Notes: generated from the letters alone by a model not told the origin. A DNA stretch of 16,867 nucleotides from Candidatus Heimdallarchaeota archaeon LC_2 (GCA_001940725.1 MDVR01000094.1:1-16867); one strand, 5' to 3'. Positions 7,717-14,489 are shown, numbered from the stretch's first letter. A program made the numbers and translations.

Positions 7717-7727
7717 GATCGATCGAT
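7717..7727. repeat. Orphan GATCGATCGAT site
   Basis: This copy of the palindrome lies between the secreted-protein remnant and the zinc-finger ORF. With the site at 8030 it brackets that ORF in a block of about 310 bp, but the two block ends share no sequence beyond the palindrome. Confidence 0.6.
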
Positions 7728-7752
7728 TTTTTATTAAGTTTATGATATTCCT

Positions 7753-7995
7753 TCAATCCGATCCAATTCTCACCAATTTTACATCAATGTCCTTGTAATG
7801 TTTTACGGTCATTAAATGCTTTCTGTGATCATAATTATCTCTAGAGATTTTAGAACAACTGTTTAATGGGCATGTTACGCTTTTACCTGCCAGTTTTGCA
7901 TCCAACCTTGAAGTAGTAAACATGAGCATCTCGGTCGCTCTTAAATTCTTGTGTTCAAATTTTCTAGTTTCGCGTTGTATTACCGTACTTTGCAA
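7753..7995 (-). CDS. Candidate C2H2 zinc-finger mini-protein
   Basis: This is an 80-residue ORF. Residues 42-66 fit the classical C2H2 finger exactly in spacing: C42-x4-C47-x12-H60-x5-H66, in the context TCPLNSCSKISRDNYDHRKH. A basic, helical N-terminal part precedes the finger. Such fingers bind DNA or other macromolecules and are rare in prokaryotes other than Asgard archaea and some viruses. The longest frame starts at TTG (7993-7995), just after an in-frame TAG; ATG at 7927-7929 would give 58 residues and keep the finger. A GTTCGATTTCTAGAAC dyad lies four bases upstream of the TTG, suggesting autoregulation. There is no homology evidence and the ORF is short, so it could be chance, but a full C2H2 spacing is uncommon by chance. 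Confidence 0.45.
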   Translation of the reverse strand: MQSTVIQRETRKFEHKNLRATEMLMFTTSRLDAKLAGKSVTCPLNSCSKISRDNYDHRKHLMTVKHYKDIDVKLVRIGSD

Positions 7996-7998
7996 AGT

Positions 7999-8014
7999 GT
8001 TCGATTTCTAGAAC
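7999..8014. promoter_or_regulatory. Third GTTCGA-N4-TAGAAC dyad
   Basis: GTTCGATTTCTAGAAC differs from the 7209-7224 copy at only two positions in the spacer. It lies immediately upstream of the zinc-finger ORF on the minus strand, where a bound protein could regulate its transcription start. Confidence 0.5.
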
Positions 8015-8029
8015 ACCACTACATTTATT

Positions 8030-8204
8030 CGATCGATCTGCGGTGACCCTCAAGTTGGACCCAGAATCCGACCACCAAATGACCCACTTGAATCGCTGAC
8101 TAGAATTTCTCTGTTTTGTCAAAAGAAAAAATTTGGCTAAAATTAGACTGGGTGATTCGGGGTCAAAAAGTAGGTCGAATTAGAGGTTTAACAAAGATCG
8201 ATCG
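8030..8204. mobile_element. MITE-like element with 57-bp inverted ends
   Basis: The left end (8030-8087) and the right end (8148-8204, read as reverse complement) both begin CGATCGATCT. They stay alignable for about 57 bp, with conserved blocks ACCCTC/AACCTC, GACC, GACC and ACCCA. Between them are about 60 bp of unique sequence, giving a non-coding element of about 175 bp. A third copy of the same end stands alone at 10785-10841. A short plus-strand ORF across it (8116-8310) is not credible because it runs through the repeat. It is probably a non-autonomous element moved in trans; no matching transposase is in the window. Confidence 0.6.
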
Positions 8205-8364
8205 ACCCACTCAACAAAAGTTGCTCCAATTTGGAGTTCAGTCAAATGTATCCAACCATCACAATATCCTGATGGGCAATGATACCGAATACTGTTACAT
8301 AAGAGTGTAATATTACTAAAGAACCCAGATTATCATATTTTTTCGACTATTACACTTGTCTGAA

Positions 8365-8374
8365 TTTTTAAGTA
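8365..8374 (+). promoter_or_regulatory. TATA-like box of the rhodanese gene
   Basis: TTTTTAAGTA is centred about 27 nt before the ATG at 8397, compatible with leaderless transcription. Just upstream, AGTGTAAT (8304-8311) and ATTACACT (8349-8356) form an 8-bp inverted repeat that could be a regulatory site. Confidence 0.35.
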
Positions 8375-8396
8375 TGCATAACAGTTAATTTCATGC

Positions 8397-9275
8397 ATGT
8401 CAGAAGACAAAACTAACTATTTCACAGACGATATTTTAATTGACACTAAATGGGTTGCTGAGAATTTGGGAATATTATCCACAGACAGCCCGAATCCCGA
8501 GTACAGATTAGTTGAGAGTAACGAGGATCCTCTTCTATATCGAGCTAACCACATACCCGGTGCAATTGAAATCGATTGGACTGAAGACCTAAATGATCCA
8601 CTAACTAGAGATTACATTAACAAAAAAGAGTTTCAAAAATTATTACGTGAGAAAGGGATCGCAAATAATACTACTGTAATTTTCTATGGAGACAAGAATA
8701 ATTGGTGGAGTTCCTATGCTTTATGGGTATTCCAATTGTTCGGACATACTAAAGTCAAGCTCATGAATGGTGGTAGAATAAAATGGGATTTGGAATAGCG
8801 AAATCTAGAGAAAGACGTCCCATCATATCCGACCACGAGTTATTCTGCTAATGATCGAAATGATGATCCTGTTCGTGTGTTTCGAGATAAAGTGCTTGAA
8901 CATATTGCGGCTAAAGGTGCGTTTGTAGATGTACGAAGTCCAGAAGAATTCTCAGGAGAAAGGCTTCACATCCCAGGATATCCCAATGAAGGTGCATTAC
9001 GAGGGGGTCACATTCCTGGAGCAAATTCAATACCATGGTCATCAGCTGTGAAAGAGGATGGCAGTTTCAAAAGTCTAGAGGACTTGAAGGAGATTTACTT
9101 TACTAAAAACGAAATAAACCCTGACAATGAGTTGATTGTCTACTGTCGAATTGGTGAACGTTCAGCTCATAGTTGGTTTGTTCTTAAATATCTTCTAGGG
9201 CTTAATAATGTTAGGAACTATGATGGTTCTTGGACCGAATATGGTAATCTTGTAGGAGTACCAATTGAAAAATAG
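8397..9275 (+). pseudogene. sseA: Two-domain rhodanese (SseA-like) interrupted by one TAG
   Basis: The gene encodes a thiosulfate or 3-mercaptopyruvate sulfurtransferase with the usual length (292 codons) and two rhodanese domains. The N-terminal domain (codons about 10-133) has the [12 protein letters not shown] and MNGGRIKW motifs and, as usual, lacks the catalytic cysteine (FYGDKNN). Codon 134 is TAG (8796-8798). Reading continues in the same frame ([19 protein letters not shown]) into the catalytic domain, with [24 protein letters not shown] and the active loop CRIGERS (C250-S256) all intact. Apart from that one codon nothing is damaged, so this is a very young pseudogene, a sequencing or strain variant, or a read-through gene. 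TAG also ends this gene and the GTPase gene, which argues against general TAG recoding. The SufE-like gene follows on the same strand. Confidence 0.88.
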
Positions 9276-9340
9276 AATGTACAAAATTCTATCACTCCAT
9301 TTTTTTAAACATCGAAATTGTTTCGTCCCTAAACCAAGTA

Positions 9341-9350
9341 GATATTAATC
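9341..9350 (+). promoter_or_regulatory. Possible TATA box of the sufE-like gene
   Basis: GATATTAATC is centred about 26 nt before the GTG at 9371, supporting an independent leaderless start for that gene. It is a weak match to the consensus. Confidence 0.3.
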
Positions 9351-9370
9351 AGCATGCCTATCGAGTATCT

Positions 9371-9817
9371 GTGAATGATTATCCATCTCGGTTGCAAGAA
9401 TTGATTGAAGAGTTTAAAATGATCGAAAACAGGAATGAAAGGATGGATATGTTAATCTATTACTCTGAAGAGTTCAAGGAGGTTCCAAGTGAAATGGTTT
9501 CTCGTCCATACCCAGAACAAAACCGGGTGCCATCCTGTGAATCCGGAGCTTTCGTTTTCTCAGAGCTAAATCAATCTGGAAAAATTAAATTCCATTTTGC
9601 AGTCGAAAATCCACAAGGAATCTCTGCAAAGGCAATGGCTGTAATTATTGATCAATCTGTTTCTGGTGAGCCACCTGAGATGGTAGCCAAAATCGGAGAA
9701 GAAATCGTGTATGATTTTTTCGGGAAGAATCTATCCATGGGTAGAATTATAGGATTAACATCTATGATCTCTGTAGTGAGAGATCAAGCTCTGAATCATC
9801 TTAATTCAAATGTATGA
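9371..9817 (+). CDS. sufE: SufE-like sulfur acceptor protein
   Basis: This is a 148-residue member of the SufE family (PF02657). In iron-sulfur cluster assembly these proteins accept persulfide sulfur from a cysteine desulfurase and pass it on to the scaffold. The acceptor cysteine is C56 in RVPSCESGAF, matching the usual V-x-G-C-x-S motif with S in place of G. FHFAVENPQGISAKAMAVIID and the FFGKNLSMGRIIGL helix region are also typical. No in-frame ATG lies near the N-terminus. GTG at 9371 is chosen because SufE proteins begin close to the RLQELIEEF helix; an ATG at 9354 is out of frame and stops at once. It lies 95 nt downstream of the rhodanese gene, so the two probably share a sulfur-transfer role, with the rhodanese as an alternative sulfur donor. 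No desulfurase is in the window. Confidence 0.85.
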   Translation: MNDYPSRLQELIEEFKMIENRNERMDMLIYYSEEFKEVPSEMVSRPYPEQNRVPSCESGAFVFSELNQSGKIKFHFAVENPQGISAKAMAVIIDQSVSGEPPEMVAKIGEEIVYDFFGKNLSMGRIIGLTSMISVVRDQALNHLNSNV

Positions 9818-9910
9818 GATGGTTAACTTGGGTAAATTTGATTCTTGCATAATCATATTCACCTCGATCCGTTGATTCGAGATCTAGTCTGGATCCTTCC
9901 CTTGTCATAG

Positions 9911-10020
9911 TTTATCAAATTCAGTAAGAAAGCACCTAGCATCCATGATATCCTACGTTTGATCAGAAGGTAGGTTATGGAGTGGTAGATTTGGATAATG
10001 CATATGGAGGAGCATTTTAA
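9911..10020 (+). pseudogene. Possible subtilase C-terminal remnant
   Basis: The stretch 9818-10172 has no intact gene. Within it, one frame reads FSKKAPSIHDILRLI. After a shift near 9960 a second frame reads DQKVGYGVVDLDNAY and then stops at 10018-10020. Together they resemble the end of S8 subtilisin-like proteases (a helix after a proline, then GYGxVDxxxAY). No catalytic motif is visible upstream, so only a scrap would remain. The match is short and may be chance. Confidence 0.25.
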
Positions 10021-10172
10021 AAAGGAGCAATAGCTTAACCTATTATCTATTCAAACGATTACCAAGTGCTTGATGACTTTCATCAATACCCCAATACCTT
10101 AAAGATATTTCAAAATATCATCTTGTAATTTAATCCCATGTGTAACTTAATGATAACTGAGGTCAAATTTAA

Positions 10173-10514
10173 CTACCAATTATCAAATAAATCACCCAAA
10201 ATCTCCTGAAAAAACGATATTTCTTCATTCGTCAATATATTACTGGACTTAATAAATTCATCTCTCGTCGCTACTTGATAGTATACTCTTCTCATATCTT
10301 TAAGATTAGGGAGCCTTTTGATCACCCCCTTTTCCCTAAGTCTACGTAAAGCATATTTAATATCTTTAAGTTCCGCATTAGGAAATGATTTAGTTATTTC
10401 AGTTTGAGTCAATGATTTTTTAACTTTAAACAATCGAAGTAACTCATCTGCAATTTGGGTAAGTTTGAACAAAAAACCACCAAGGAAAGATCGATTTATA
10501 GAAATTATATTCAT
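10173..10514 (-). CDS. Small winged-helix transcription regulator
   Basis: This is a 113-residue protein. Residues about 22-83 form a winged helix-turn-helix: helix one IADELLRLF, helix two QTEITKSF, recognition helix LKDIKYALRRLREKG, and a wing strand pair VIKRLPN and RRVYYQVAT. This pattern is typical of archaeal MarR/ArsR-like and TrmB-like DNA-binding proteins. The C-terminal EEISFFQEILGDLF could form a dimer helix. No ligand domain is present. A TTTATAAT box (10536-10543) lies about 26 nt before the ATG. The dyad ATTCC-N6-GGAAT (10545-10560) lies immediately upstream of that box, over the expected BRE, a natural site for autorepression. Neighbouring genes are debris, so the target is unknown. 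Confidence 0.75.
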   Translation of the reverse strand: MNIISINRSFLGGFLFKLTQIADELLRLFKVKKSLTQTEITKSFPNAELKDIKYALRRLREKGVIKRLPNLKDMRRVYYQVATRDEFIKSSNILTNEEISFFQEILGDLFDNW

Positions 10515-10535
10515 TTATTAGATCTCAAATCACTA

Positions 10536-10560
10536 ATTATAAACATTCCGAGAATGGAAT
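10536..10560 (-). promoter_or_regulatory. Promoter and dyad operator of the wHTH gene
   Basis: On the minus strand TTTATAAT (10536-10543) is centred about 26 nt before the ATG at 10514. The inverted repeat ATTCC-N6-GGAAT (10545-10560) is directly adjacent upstream, where a bound regulator would hinder TFB and TBP. Confidence 0.45.
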
Positions 10561-10599
10561 TTAACTTGGACTATTGGCTATTCAAAATGAAGTTGAGAT

Positions 10600-10767
10600 T
10601 TAATCGATTAATTCAATTAGCTTTTGAATTAATGATTCCAAGCTTTTTGTATCATCAATAATTTCGTCACATAATTCCACAGTTTTTTTTAAATAAGTTT
10701 GACAATCTTGAGCAATCAAATTAATAATTTCTAAATCTTTCTGAATATCAAATACGCAAGGGATAAA
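10600..10767 (-). pseudogene. 3' fragment of a helical-protein gene
   Basis: On the minus strand 55 open codons run from just after a TAG (10768-10770) to TAA (10600-10602), with no start codon. The peptide reads DIQKDLEIINLIAQDCQTYL then KKTVELCDEIIDDTKSLESL and LIELID. It has a heptad-like amphipathic pattern with normal local codon use and looks like the tail of a coiled-coil or helical protein. Its upstream part is missing: a GATCGATC site and the solo MITE-like end begin about 17 bp further on (10785). Insertion or recombination at that site probably removed the front of the gene. Confidence 0.5.
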
Positions 10768-10784
10768 CTAGATTTATTCTTGGT

Positions 10785-10841
10785 CGATCGATCTGCTCTA
10801 ACCCTGAGTTTAGACCCATTTTTCGACCTAGTTTACGCCCA
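10785..10841 (+). repeat. Solo copy of the MITE-like end
   Basis: Beginning CGATCGATCTGC, this 57-bp stretch aligns base for base with the left end of the element at 8030 in the blocks ACCCT, GACCCA, CGACC and CCCA, with no gap needed. No inverted partner is found nearby; the IS481-like element begins 50 bp further on. Confidence 0.55.
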
Positions 10842-10891
10842 TTTTCAAAATCAAATTTGATATCTGTTCTAATTATTAGTTCAACCTAAAA

Positions 10892-12038
10892 ATCGATCGA
10901 TTGTTGTCATCAATAATTAATGAGACACCACCTTTCCTCAAATTTTATGAGCGAATGCTCATAATGCTGCCAAGCTGAAAGCTTGGTGGCATAATCTGCC
11001 TCGTGACCGAAATACCGTTCATGAGGGGTCATTTTCGTTGATGAATGGACTCGCACTTTGTTGTAAAATCCTCGCCAGTTGTCAAAAGCTTCTTGGAGCT
11101 CGTCGATGGTTTCGGTGAAGACGAGATCCCGAACTTCATTTTGAAGACTCTGTTGCACTCTTTCAACCTTTCCAGTAGTTTGAGGATGCCTGAGACGCGA
11201 TTTAATACTTCGGATCCCATATTTCTCCAAAAATGCTTTGAATTTTTTGGTTAATTTCCTGCTGAGATTTCCAACGAATTGGGATCCGTTATCATGAAGT
11301 ATGGCATCTGGGACGCCATATTTCTGTATTAATTTCTCCAAAGTCTCAACCCACGATGCACTCGACTGATTATCGGACACAAATGCAGCTAGATTATATC
11401 TGGAGTGGTCATCAATCACATTATAGGCATACAACTTTTTGAATTTGTAAAATGGACCCACATTGTCAATCTGCCACAATTCGTTGGGTTTACCTCGCTC
11501 AAAGCTCTTGTAGTACACTTTCTTTTTGCGATTGCGTTTCAGCTTGCCTTTTCCTGCTTTTCGCAATTGATGCTGAACCGTGGATTCAGCAACATATCTT
11601 TGGCCTTCCAAAGATATTACAGATGCAATACTGCGAGATGATAATTGCCGATCTCGTAACTCAAACACACGTGAGATGATTTGAGATGGAAGTCGACTCT
11701 TCTTGGGACCTGGTTTTTGAGGGAAGATTCCCTCAACTCCAAAATTCCGATACCTCCGGTATTTTCGGTAAAATGTCGATCTGGCAACACCAAATTGCTC
11801 AAGAATTTGATTTACCGTTTGACCTCTGAATTTTGATTGAGGATCTAAGCGATCCTCAATTGTATTAATGAGAGAGATTAAAACTCCTAGTTGTGCTTTC
11901 TTCACTAGGACTTGTTGGATTTTGGACTTCAACAACTCAATTTCTTCGGGTTCTACTTCTTCGTTTTGTAATATCCGTGTGACATCTCTAGCCATAAACT
12001 AGTGTCTCAATAATTGTTACAGTTCATAATCGATCGAT
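10892..12038 (-). mobile_element. Intact IS481-like insertion sequence
   Basis: The element is about 1.15 kb with one transposase gene. Its ends form imperfect 37-bp inverted repeats of equal length: both begin ATCGATCGATT and end in TGAGACAC, with AATTATTG-like sequence before it. Because ATCGATCGAT is its own reverse complement, the outer 10 bp may be a target duplication rather than part of the repeat. The remnant at 14268-14489 has the same right end, including TACAGTTCATAATCGATCGATT. No damage is seen, so the element may be active. Confidence 0.8.
10910..11995 (-). CDS. IS481-like DDE transposase
   Basis: This 361-residue integrase-type transposase has an N-terminal helical region (1-50) and a helix-turn-helix around QTVNQILEQFGVARSTFYRK (60-78). 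A second, HTH-like domain follows (about 100-150), then an rve catalytic core. The catalytic acids are D177 in LWQID, D235 in ILHDNGSQF and E278 in TTGKVERVQ. The last spacing (42 residues between D and E) is longer than the classical 35 because of an insert containing SRKLTKKFKAF. The C-terminal part has the usual NKVRVHSSTKMTPHERYFG motif of this group. Start ATG at 11995 matches the equivalent start region in the degraded relative (14451). The gene fills almost the whole element. Confidence 0.9.
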   Translation of the reverse strand: MARDVTRILQNEEVEPEEIELLKSKIQQVLVKKAQLGVLISLINTIEDRLDPQSKFRGQTVNQILEQFGVARSTFYRKYRRYRNFGVEGIFPQKPGPKKSRLPSQIISRVFELRDRQLSSRSIASVISLEGQRYVAESTVQHQLRKAGKGKLKRNRKKKVYYKSFERGKPNELWQIDNVGPFYKFKKLYAYNVIDDHSRYNLAAFVSDNQSSASWVETLEKLIQKYGVPDAILHDNGSQFVGNLSRKLTKKFKAFLEKYGIRSIKSRLRHPQTTGKVERVQQSLQNEVRDLVFTETIDELQEAFDNWRGFYNKVRVHSSTKMTPHERYFGHEADYATKLSAWQHYEHSLIKFEERWCLINY

Positions 12039-12046
12039 ACAATGAG

Positions 12047-12054
12047 TTTATAGA
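12047..12054 (+). promoter_or_regulatory. TATA box of the 553-residue gene
   Basis: TTTATAGA is centred 26 nt before the ATG at 12076, giving a leaderless transcript. It lies only 9 bp beyond the IS481-like element end, so the insertion stopped just short of this promoter or the element edge contributes to it. Confidence 0.5.
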
Positions 12055-12075
12055 TTAAAAAAGCAAATTAATCAT

Positions 12076-13737
12076 ATGCATGAGACAGTAAAGAGTGATA
12101 TAGAAAAAATTCTTAAAGAAGAAAATGAGGAAGTACTAGGAAAAATGTTTTTATCATCAATCGATTACTTGATGTCAAAAGAGGGCGAAAATAGCAGAAA
12201 GATCAAAAGCATAGTCAAATCTATAGGTTTTACAAACAATCGAAATTTCTTAATTCAAATGGCCGAATATTTATCTCCAGTGGATGTACGTGACATAGAA
12301 CTAGTAATAGAGATAATAAGAAAAAATAGTGAAATCCCAGAAATAATGAAAGGGGATGCAATTTATGGGATATCAAAAATGTACGAGAACAGAAATAAGA
12401 GAGTGTGGGCGAGTGACAAAACACGCGTAATACCCGAGATAGCAATGGTGCGAACTGCACAAAAAAGTATTGAACATTACGAAAAATCTTATGATGTGAC
12501 CCAATATAGGAGAGTGTGCCAAGAAGTAGCCAAATATAAAATAGAAAACCCAGGGGCAACACACAAACAAGAGGCAATAGAGTTATTCAAAAGGATAATA
12601 GGAGAAATATCAAAAGATATTGTGTCAAAAGGAAAAAAATTGCATCGAGCTAGCCCAAGTCCATTCGATACATATGATCTACCAGAGCACGAGTTACTAA
12701 GAATATTTGATGATATACTAGGAATATTAGAAACCACTCTGAATAATGGAGTGGATGATCTAGTAAGACAATATTCTAGCAGCTTAAGGGATTTACACAC
12801 GCAGAATCGCCAATATTACATGGGAGTAGGGGACAATCTTCCCGATGATATAAATGATTGGGAGGAGCAGATGAGAAAACTCAGACAGAGTAGAATGATA
12901 AATAATTATGAAGCAATATCACTTATACCAAAGGACTGGCAAGATAAAGATAGGGGACAAGATAGGCGCAGACAAACATATCATAACCAAAAAGTGACTG
13001 AAAATATTGTTAAAAGTTACACGGATATAATGGATAAATCAACAGAAGTAATGTTAATCGAAATGAAGAAAGAAAAATCAGGAGATGAACTAATAGAAAT
13101 CTATCAAGAAAGCGTAGCAAATACTGTACCGGAAAACAAATATGTAAGAATCTTGAAAAAATCATTCACAAGACAGGAATATTATGTAAAAATATCAGCC
13201 ATCTTATGTGATACATCATTGGAAGAAAGAATAAAGTTGGCAAGAGAATCTTTCCAAGTAAGGGATGTAAATGATACAGTAAGGGTCCAACAAGATAGAG
13301 AAAACAGAATAGAGTTACAACTGGGAATAATGCTAGGAATTAAACATATTGATCGGATAGAAAACGAAGACAATAAAAAAATAAAGGATCTGCTGGAAGA
13401 AATGATAGTGGAAGGCAAAGATATTGGGAGATATGATATTGTCTTAGAAGTATACAGATTATTAATGAACAATCAAATTAAAATTGATTTAGACACATCA
13501 ATTAAATCATTCAAAAAACAAAATGAGTTAAATAAGATTTACGGGGACCGAATAGCTGGACTAGATGTGGGACTAGATTATATAGAGGATAATAAACTTG
13601 ATTTGGGAGACCGAACAGAAGAAATAATATCAATAGTCCAAGAAGAATATGAGATGAATGTGATATTAAAAATGTATAATACAATCCATTATGATGCAAA
13701 AGCCGAAGAACAATATAGTCGAATAGTATCTTTATGA
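12076..13737 (+). CDS. Unrecognised 553-residue all-helical protein
   Basis: I recognise no domain. The protein is hydrophilic and charged, has no signal peptide or membrane segment, and reads as repeated amphipathic helices, suggesting an alpha-solenoid or structural protein. Two helical halves (about 1-280 and 306-553) are joined by an Arg/Asp-rich linker (KDWQDKDRGQDRRRQTYHNQ, 286-305). Codon use is unlike its neighbours: in the first 132 codons I count 11 ATA among 18 isoleucine codons, whereas the GTPase gene has 13 ATT among 17. AGA dominates arginine and the coding strand is very purine-rich. The gene is complete and uninterrupted, flanked on both sides by IS sequence, with a leaderless promoter. 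Origin from a virus or plasmid is likely but unproven. Confidence 0.75.
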   Translation: MHETVKSDIEKILKEENEEVLGKMFLSSIDYLMSKEGENSRKIKSIVKSIGFTNNRNFLIQMAEYLSPVDVRDIELVIEIIRKNSEIPEIMKGDAIYGISKMYENRNKRVWASDKTRVIPEIAMVRTAQKSIEHYEKSYDVTQYRRVCQEVAKYKIENPGATHKQEAIELFKRIIGEISKDIVSKGKKLHRASPSPFDTYDLPEHELLRIFDDILGILETTLNNGVDDLVRQYSSSLRDLHTQNRQYYMGVGDNLPDDINDWEEQMRKLRQSRMINNYEAISLIPKDWQDKDRGQDRRRQTYHNQKVTENIVKSYTDIMDKSTEVMLIEMKKEKSGDELIEIYQESVANTVPENKYVRILKKSFTRQEYYVKISAILCDTSLEERIKLARESFQVRDVNDTVRVQQDRENRIELQLGIMLGIKHIDRIENEDNKKIKDLLEEMIVEGKDIGRYDIVLEVYRLLMNNQIKIDLDTSIKSFKKQNELNKIYGDRIAGLDVGLDYIEDNKLDLGDRTEEIISIVQEEYEMNVILKMYNTIHYDAKAEEQYSRIVSL

Positions 13738-13878
13738 TGTTAAATAAACAAAAAAACAGAATGTTAGAAATATAGTTGGCAAGCGTCATTACAAGACATC
13801 TGGGGATTGTGTTCCACTGCAGAAAAAACTCATTATATATCCAAGTATGAAATAGCAAAATATGATAAATTGAAAATT

Positions 13879-14267
13879 GATCGATCTAGGCTGTCCCAAG
13901 ATCTAGTGAATACTTAATTATTCTAGTACTCAGCTAATCATTCTAGCAAATTCTAAAGAAAACCGAAAAGTAAAAAGATTCGCGGATATCTTCTCGAATC
14001 GTCCAAAATGCGAAAAAAACTACCCGCGCATGTCATATTTAACATTCTTGGCAAAAAAACTATCGCTACACTCGTGGAGAATGCAAAGAAAAGTGGCTGG
14101 GATCAGCCACTTCAAGGAAAACGGTATTATTCTACCTCAAGTTTGATGAAATCCATCATTATCTATCAAATCAAGGATATGAGTTCTTTAGATGCACTTG
14201 TGGCACATTTCGTAGATAATGTTGGTGCTCGAAAAGCAGTCGGATTTGGGACAAACTAGATCGATCG
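13879..14267 (+). mobile_element. Internally deleted IS5-like relative
   Basis: The left end GATCGATCTAGGCTGTC and the following non-coding lead match the intact element at 1 with many differences, for example CAGCTAATCATTCTAG against CAGCTAATCAGTCTAG. The transposase frame is cut after about 82 codons. The sequence then passes GACAAACTAGATCGATCG, which resembles the intact right end GACAGCCTAGATCGATCG. The copy may therefore keep both ends and be an internal deletion derivative. It abuts the IS481-like remnant at the shared palindrome 14259-14267. Confidence 0.65.
14008..14259 (+). pseudogene. Truncated IS5-like transposase (N-terminal part)
   Basis: The 83 residues align with the start of the transposase at 132: KLPA, then KSGWDQPLQGKRYYSTS against KSGWDQPLRGRRHYSAS, then MSSLDALVAH and AVGFGTN. 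Identity is roughly half, so this comes from a related but distinct IS. The catalytic domain is absent. The frame ends in TAG, which is part of the CTAG at the element end. Confidence 0.8.
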
Positions 14268-14489
14268 TTTTATCATGATATTTAGATTGAGGATCTGATC
14301 GATCCTCTATGTTCTGACAAAGAGAGATAAATGCTCTGACTTCATTGTGTTTTACTAGGACTTGTTCAATTTTGGACATCAACATTTCAAAATCAACGGG
14401 TCCTTCTTCTTCATTATGTATTATCTGAATGTCATGTCTAGCTATTGACATGTGTCTCATTAATTATTACAGTTCATAATCGATCGATT
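14268..14489 (-). pseudogene. IS481-like remnant: right end and transposase N-terminus
   Basis: Reading from ATG at 14451 on the minus strand, MSIARHDIQIIHNEEEGPVD, then MSKIEQVLVKHNEV and NIEDRSDPQSKY match the first 60 or so residues of the intact transposase at 10910-11995 (SKIQQVLVKK, NTIEDRLDPQSKF). Homology stops at the GATCGATCG of 14259-14267. The element end on the other side (TACAGTTCATAATCGATCGATT, to 14489) is nearly identical to that of the intact copy. The DNA- and catalysis-related domains are missing. Confidence 0.8.

Noticed and set aside
8116..8310. Plus-strand 64-residue ORF starting MSKEKIWLKLDW
   Set aside because: It runs through the right inverted end of the MITE-like element and out the other side, has no promoter, and is explained by the repeat.
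8796..8798. TAG in the rhodanese gene as a pyrrolysine codon
   Set aside because: The same gene and the GTPase gene use TAG as their final stop, and the position is not a known site for pyrrolysine.
11029..11802. Plus- and minus-strand ORFs within the IS481-like transposase
   Set aside because: They overlap the intact transposase in other frames and show no independent coding signal.
12230..13858. Several long minus-strand ORFs opposite the 553-residue gene
   Set aside because: They are shadows of a purine-rich coding strand: hydrophobic, Ser/Phe/Leu-rich peptides without starts or motifs.
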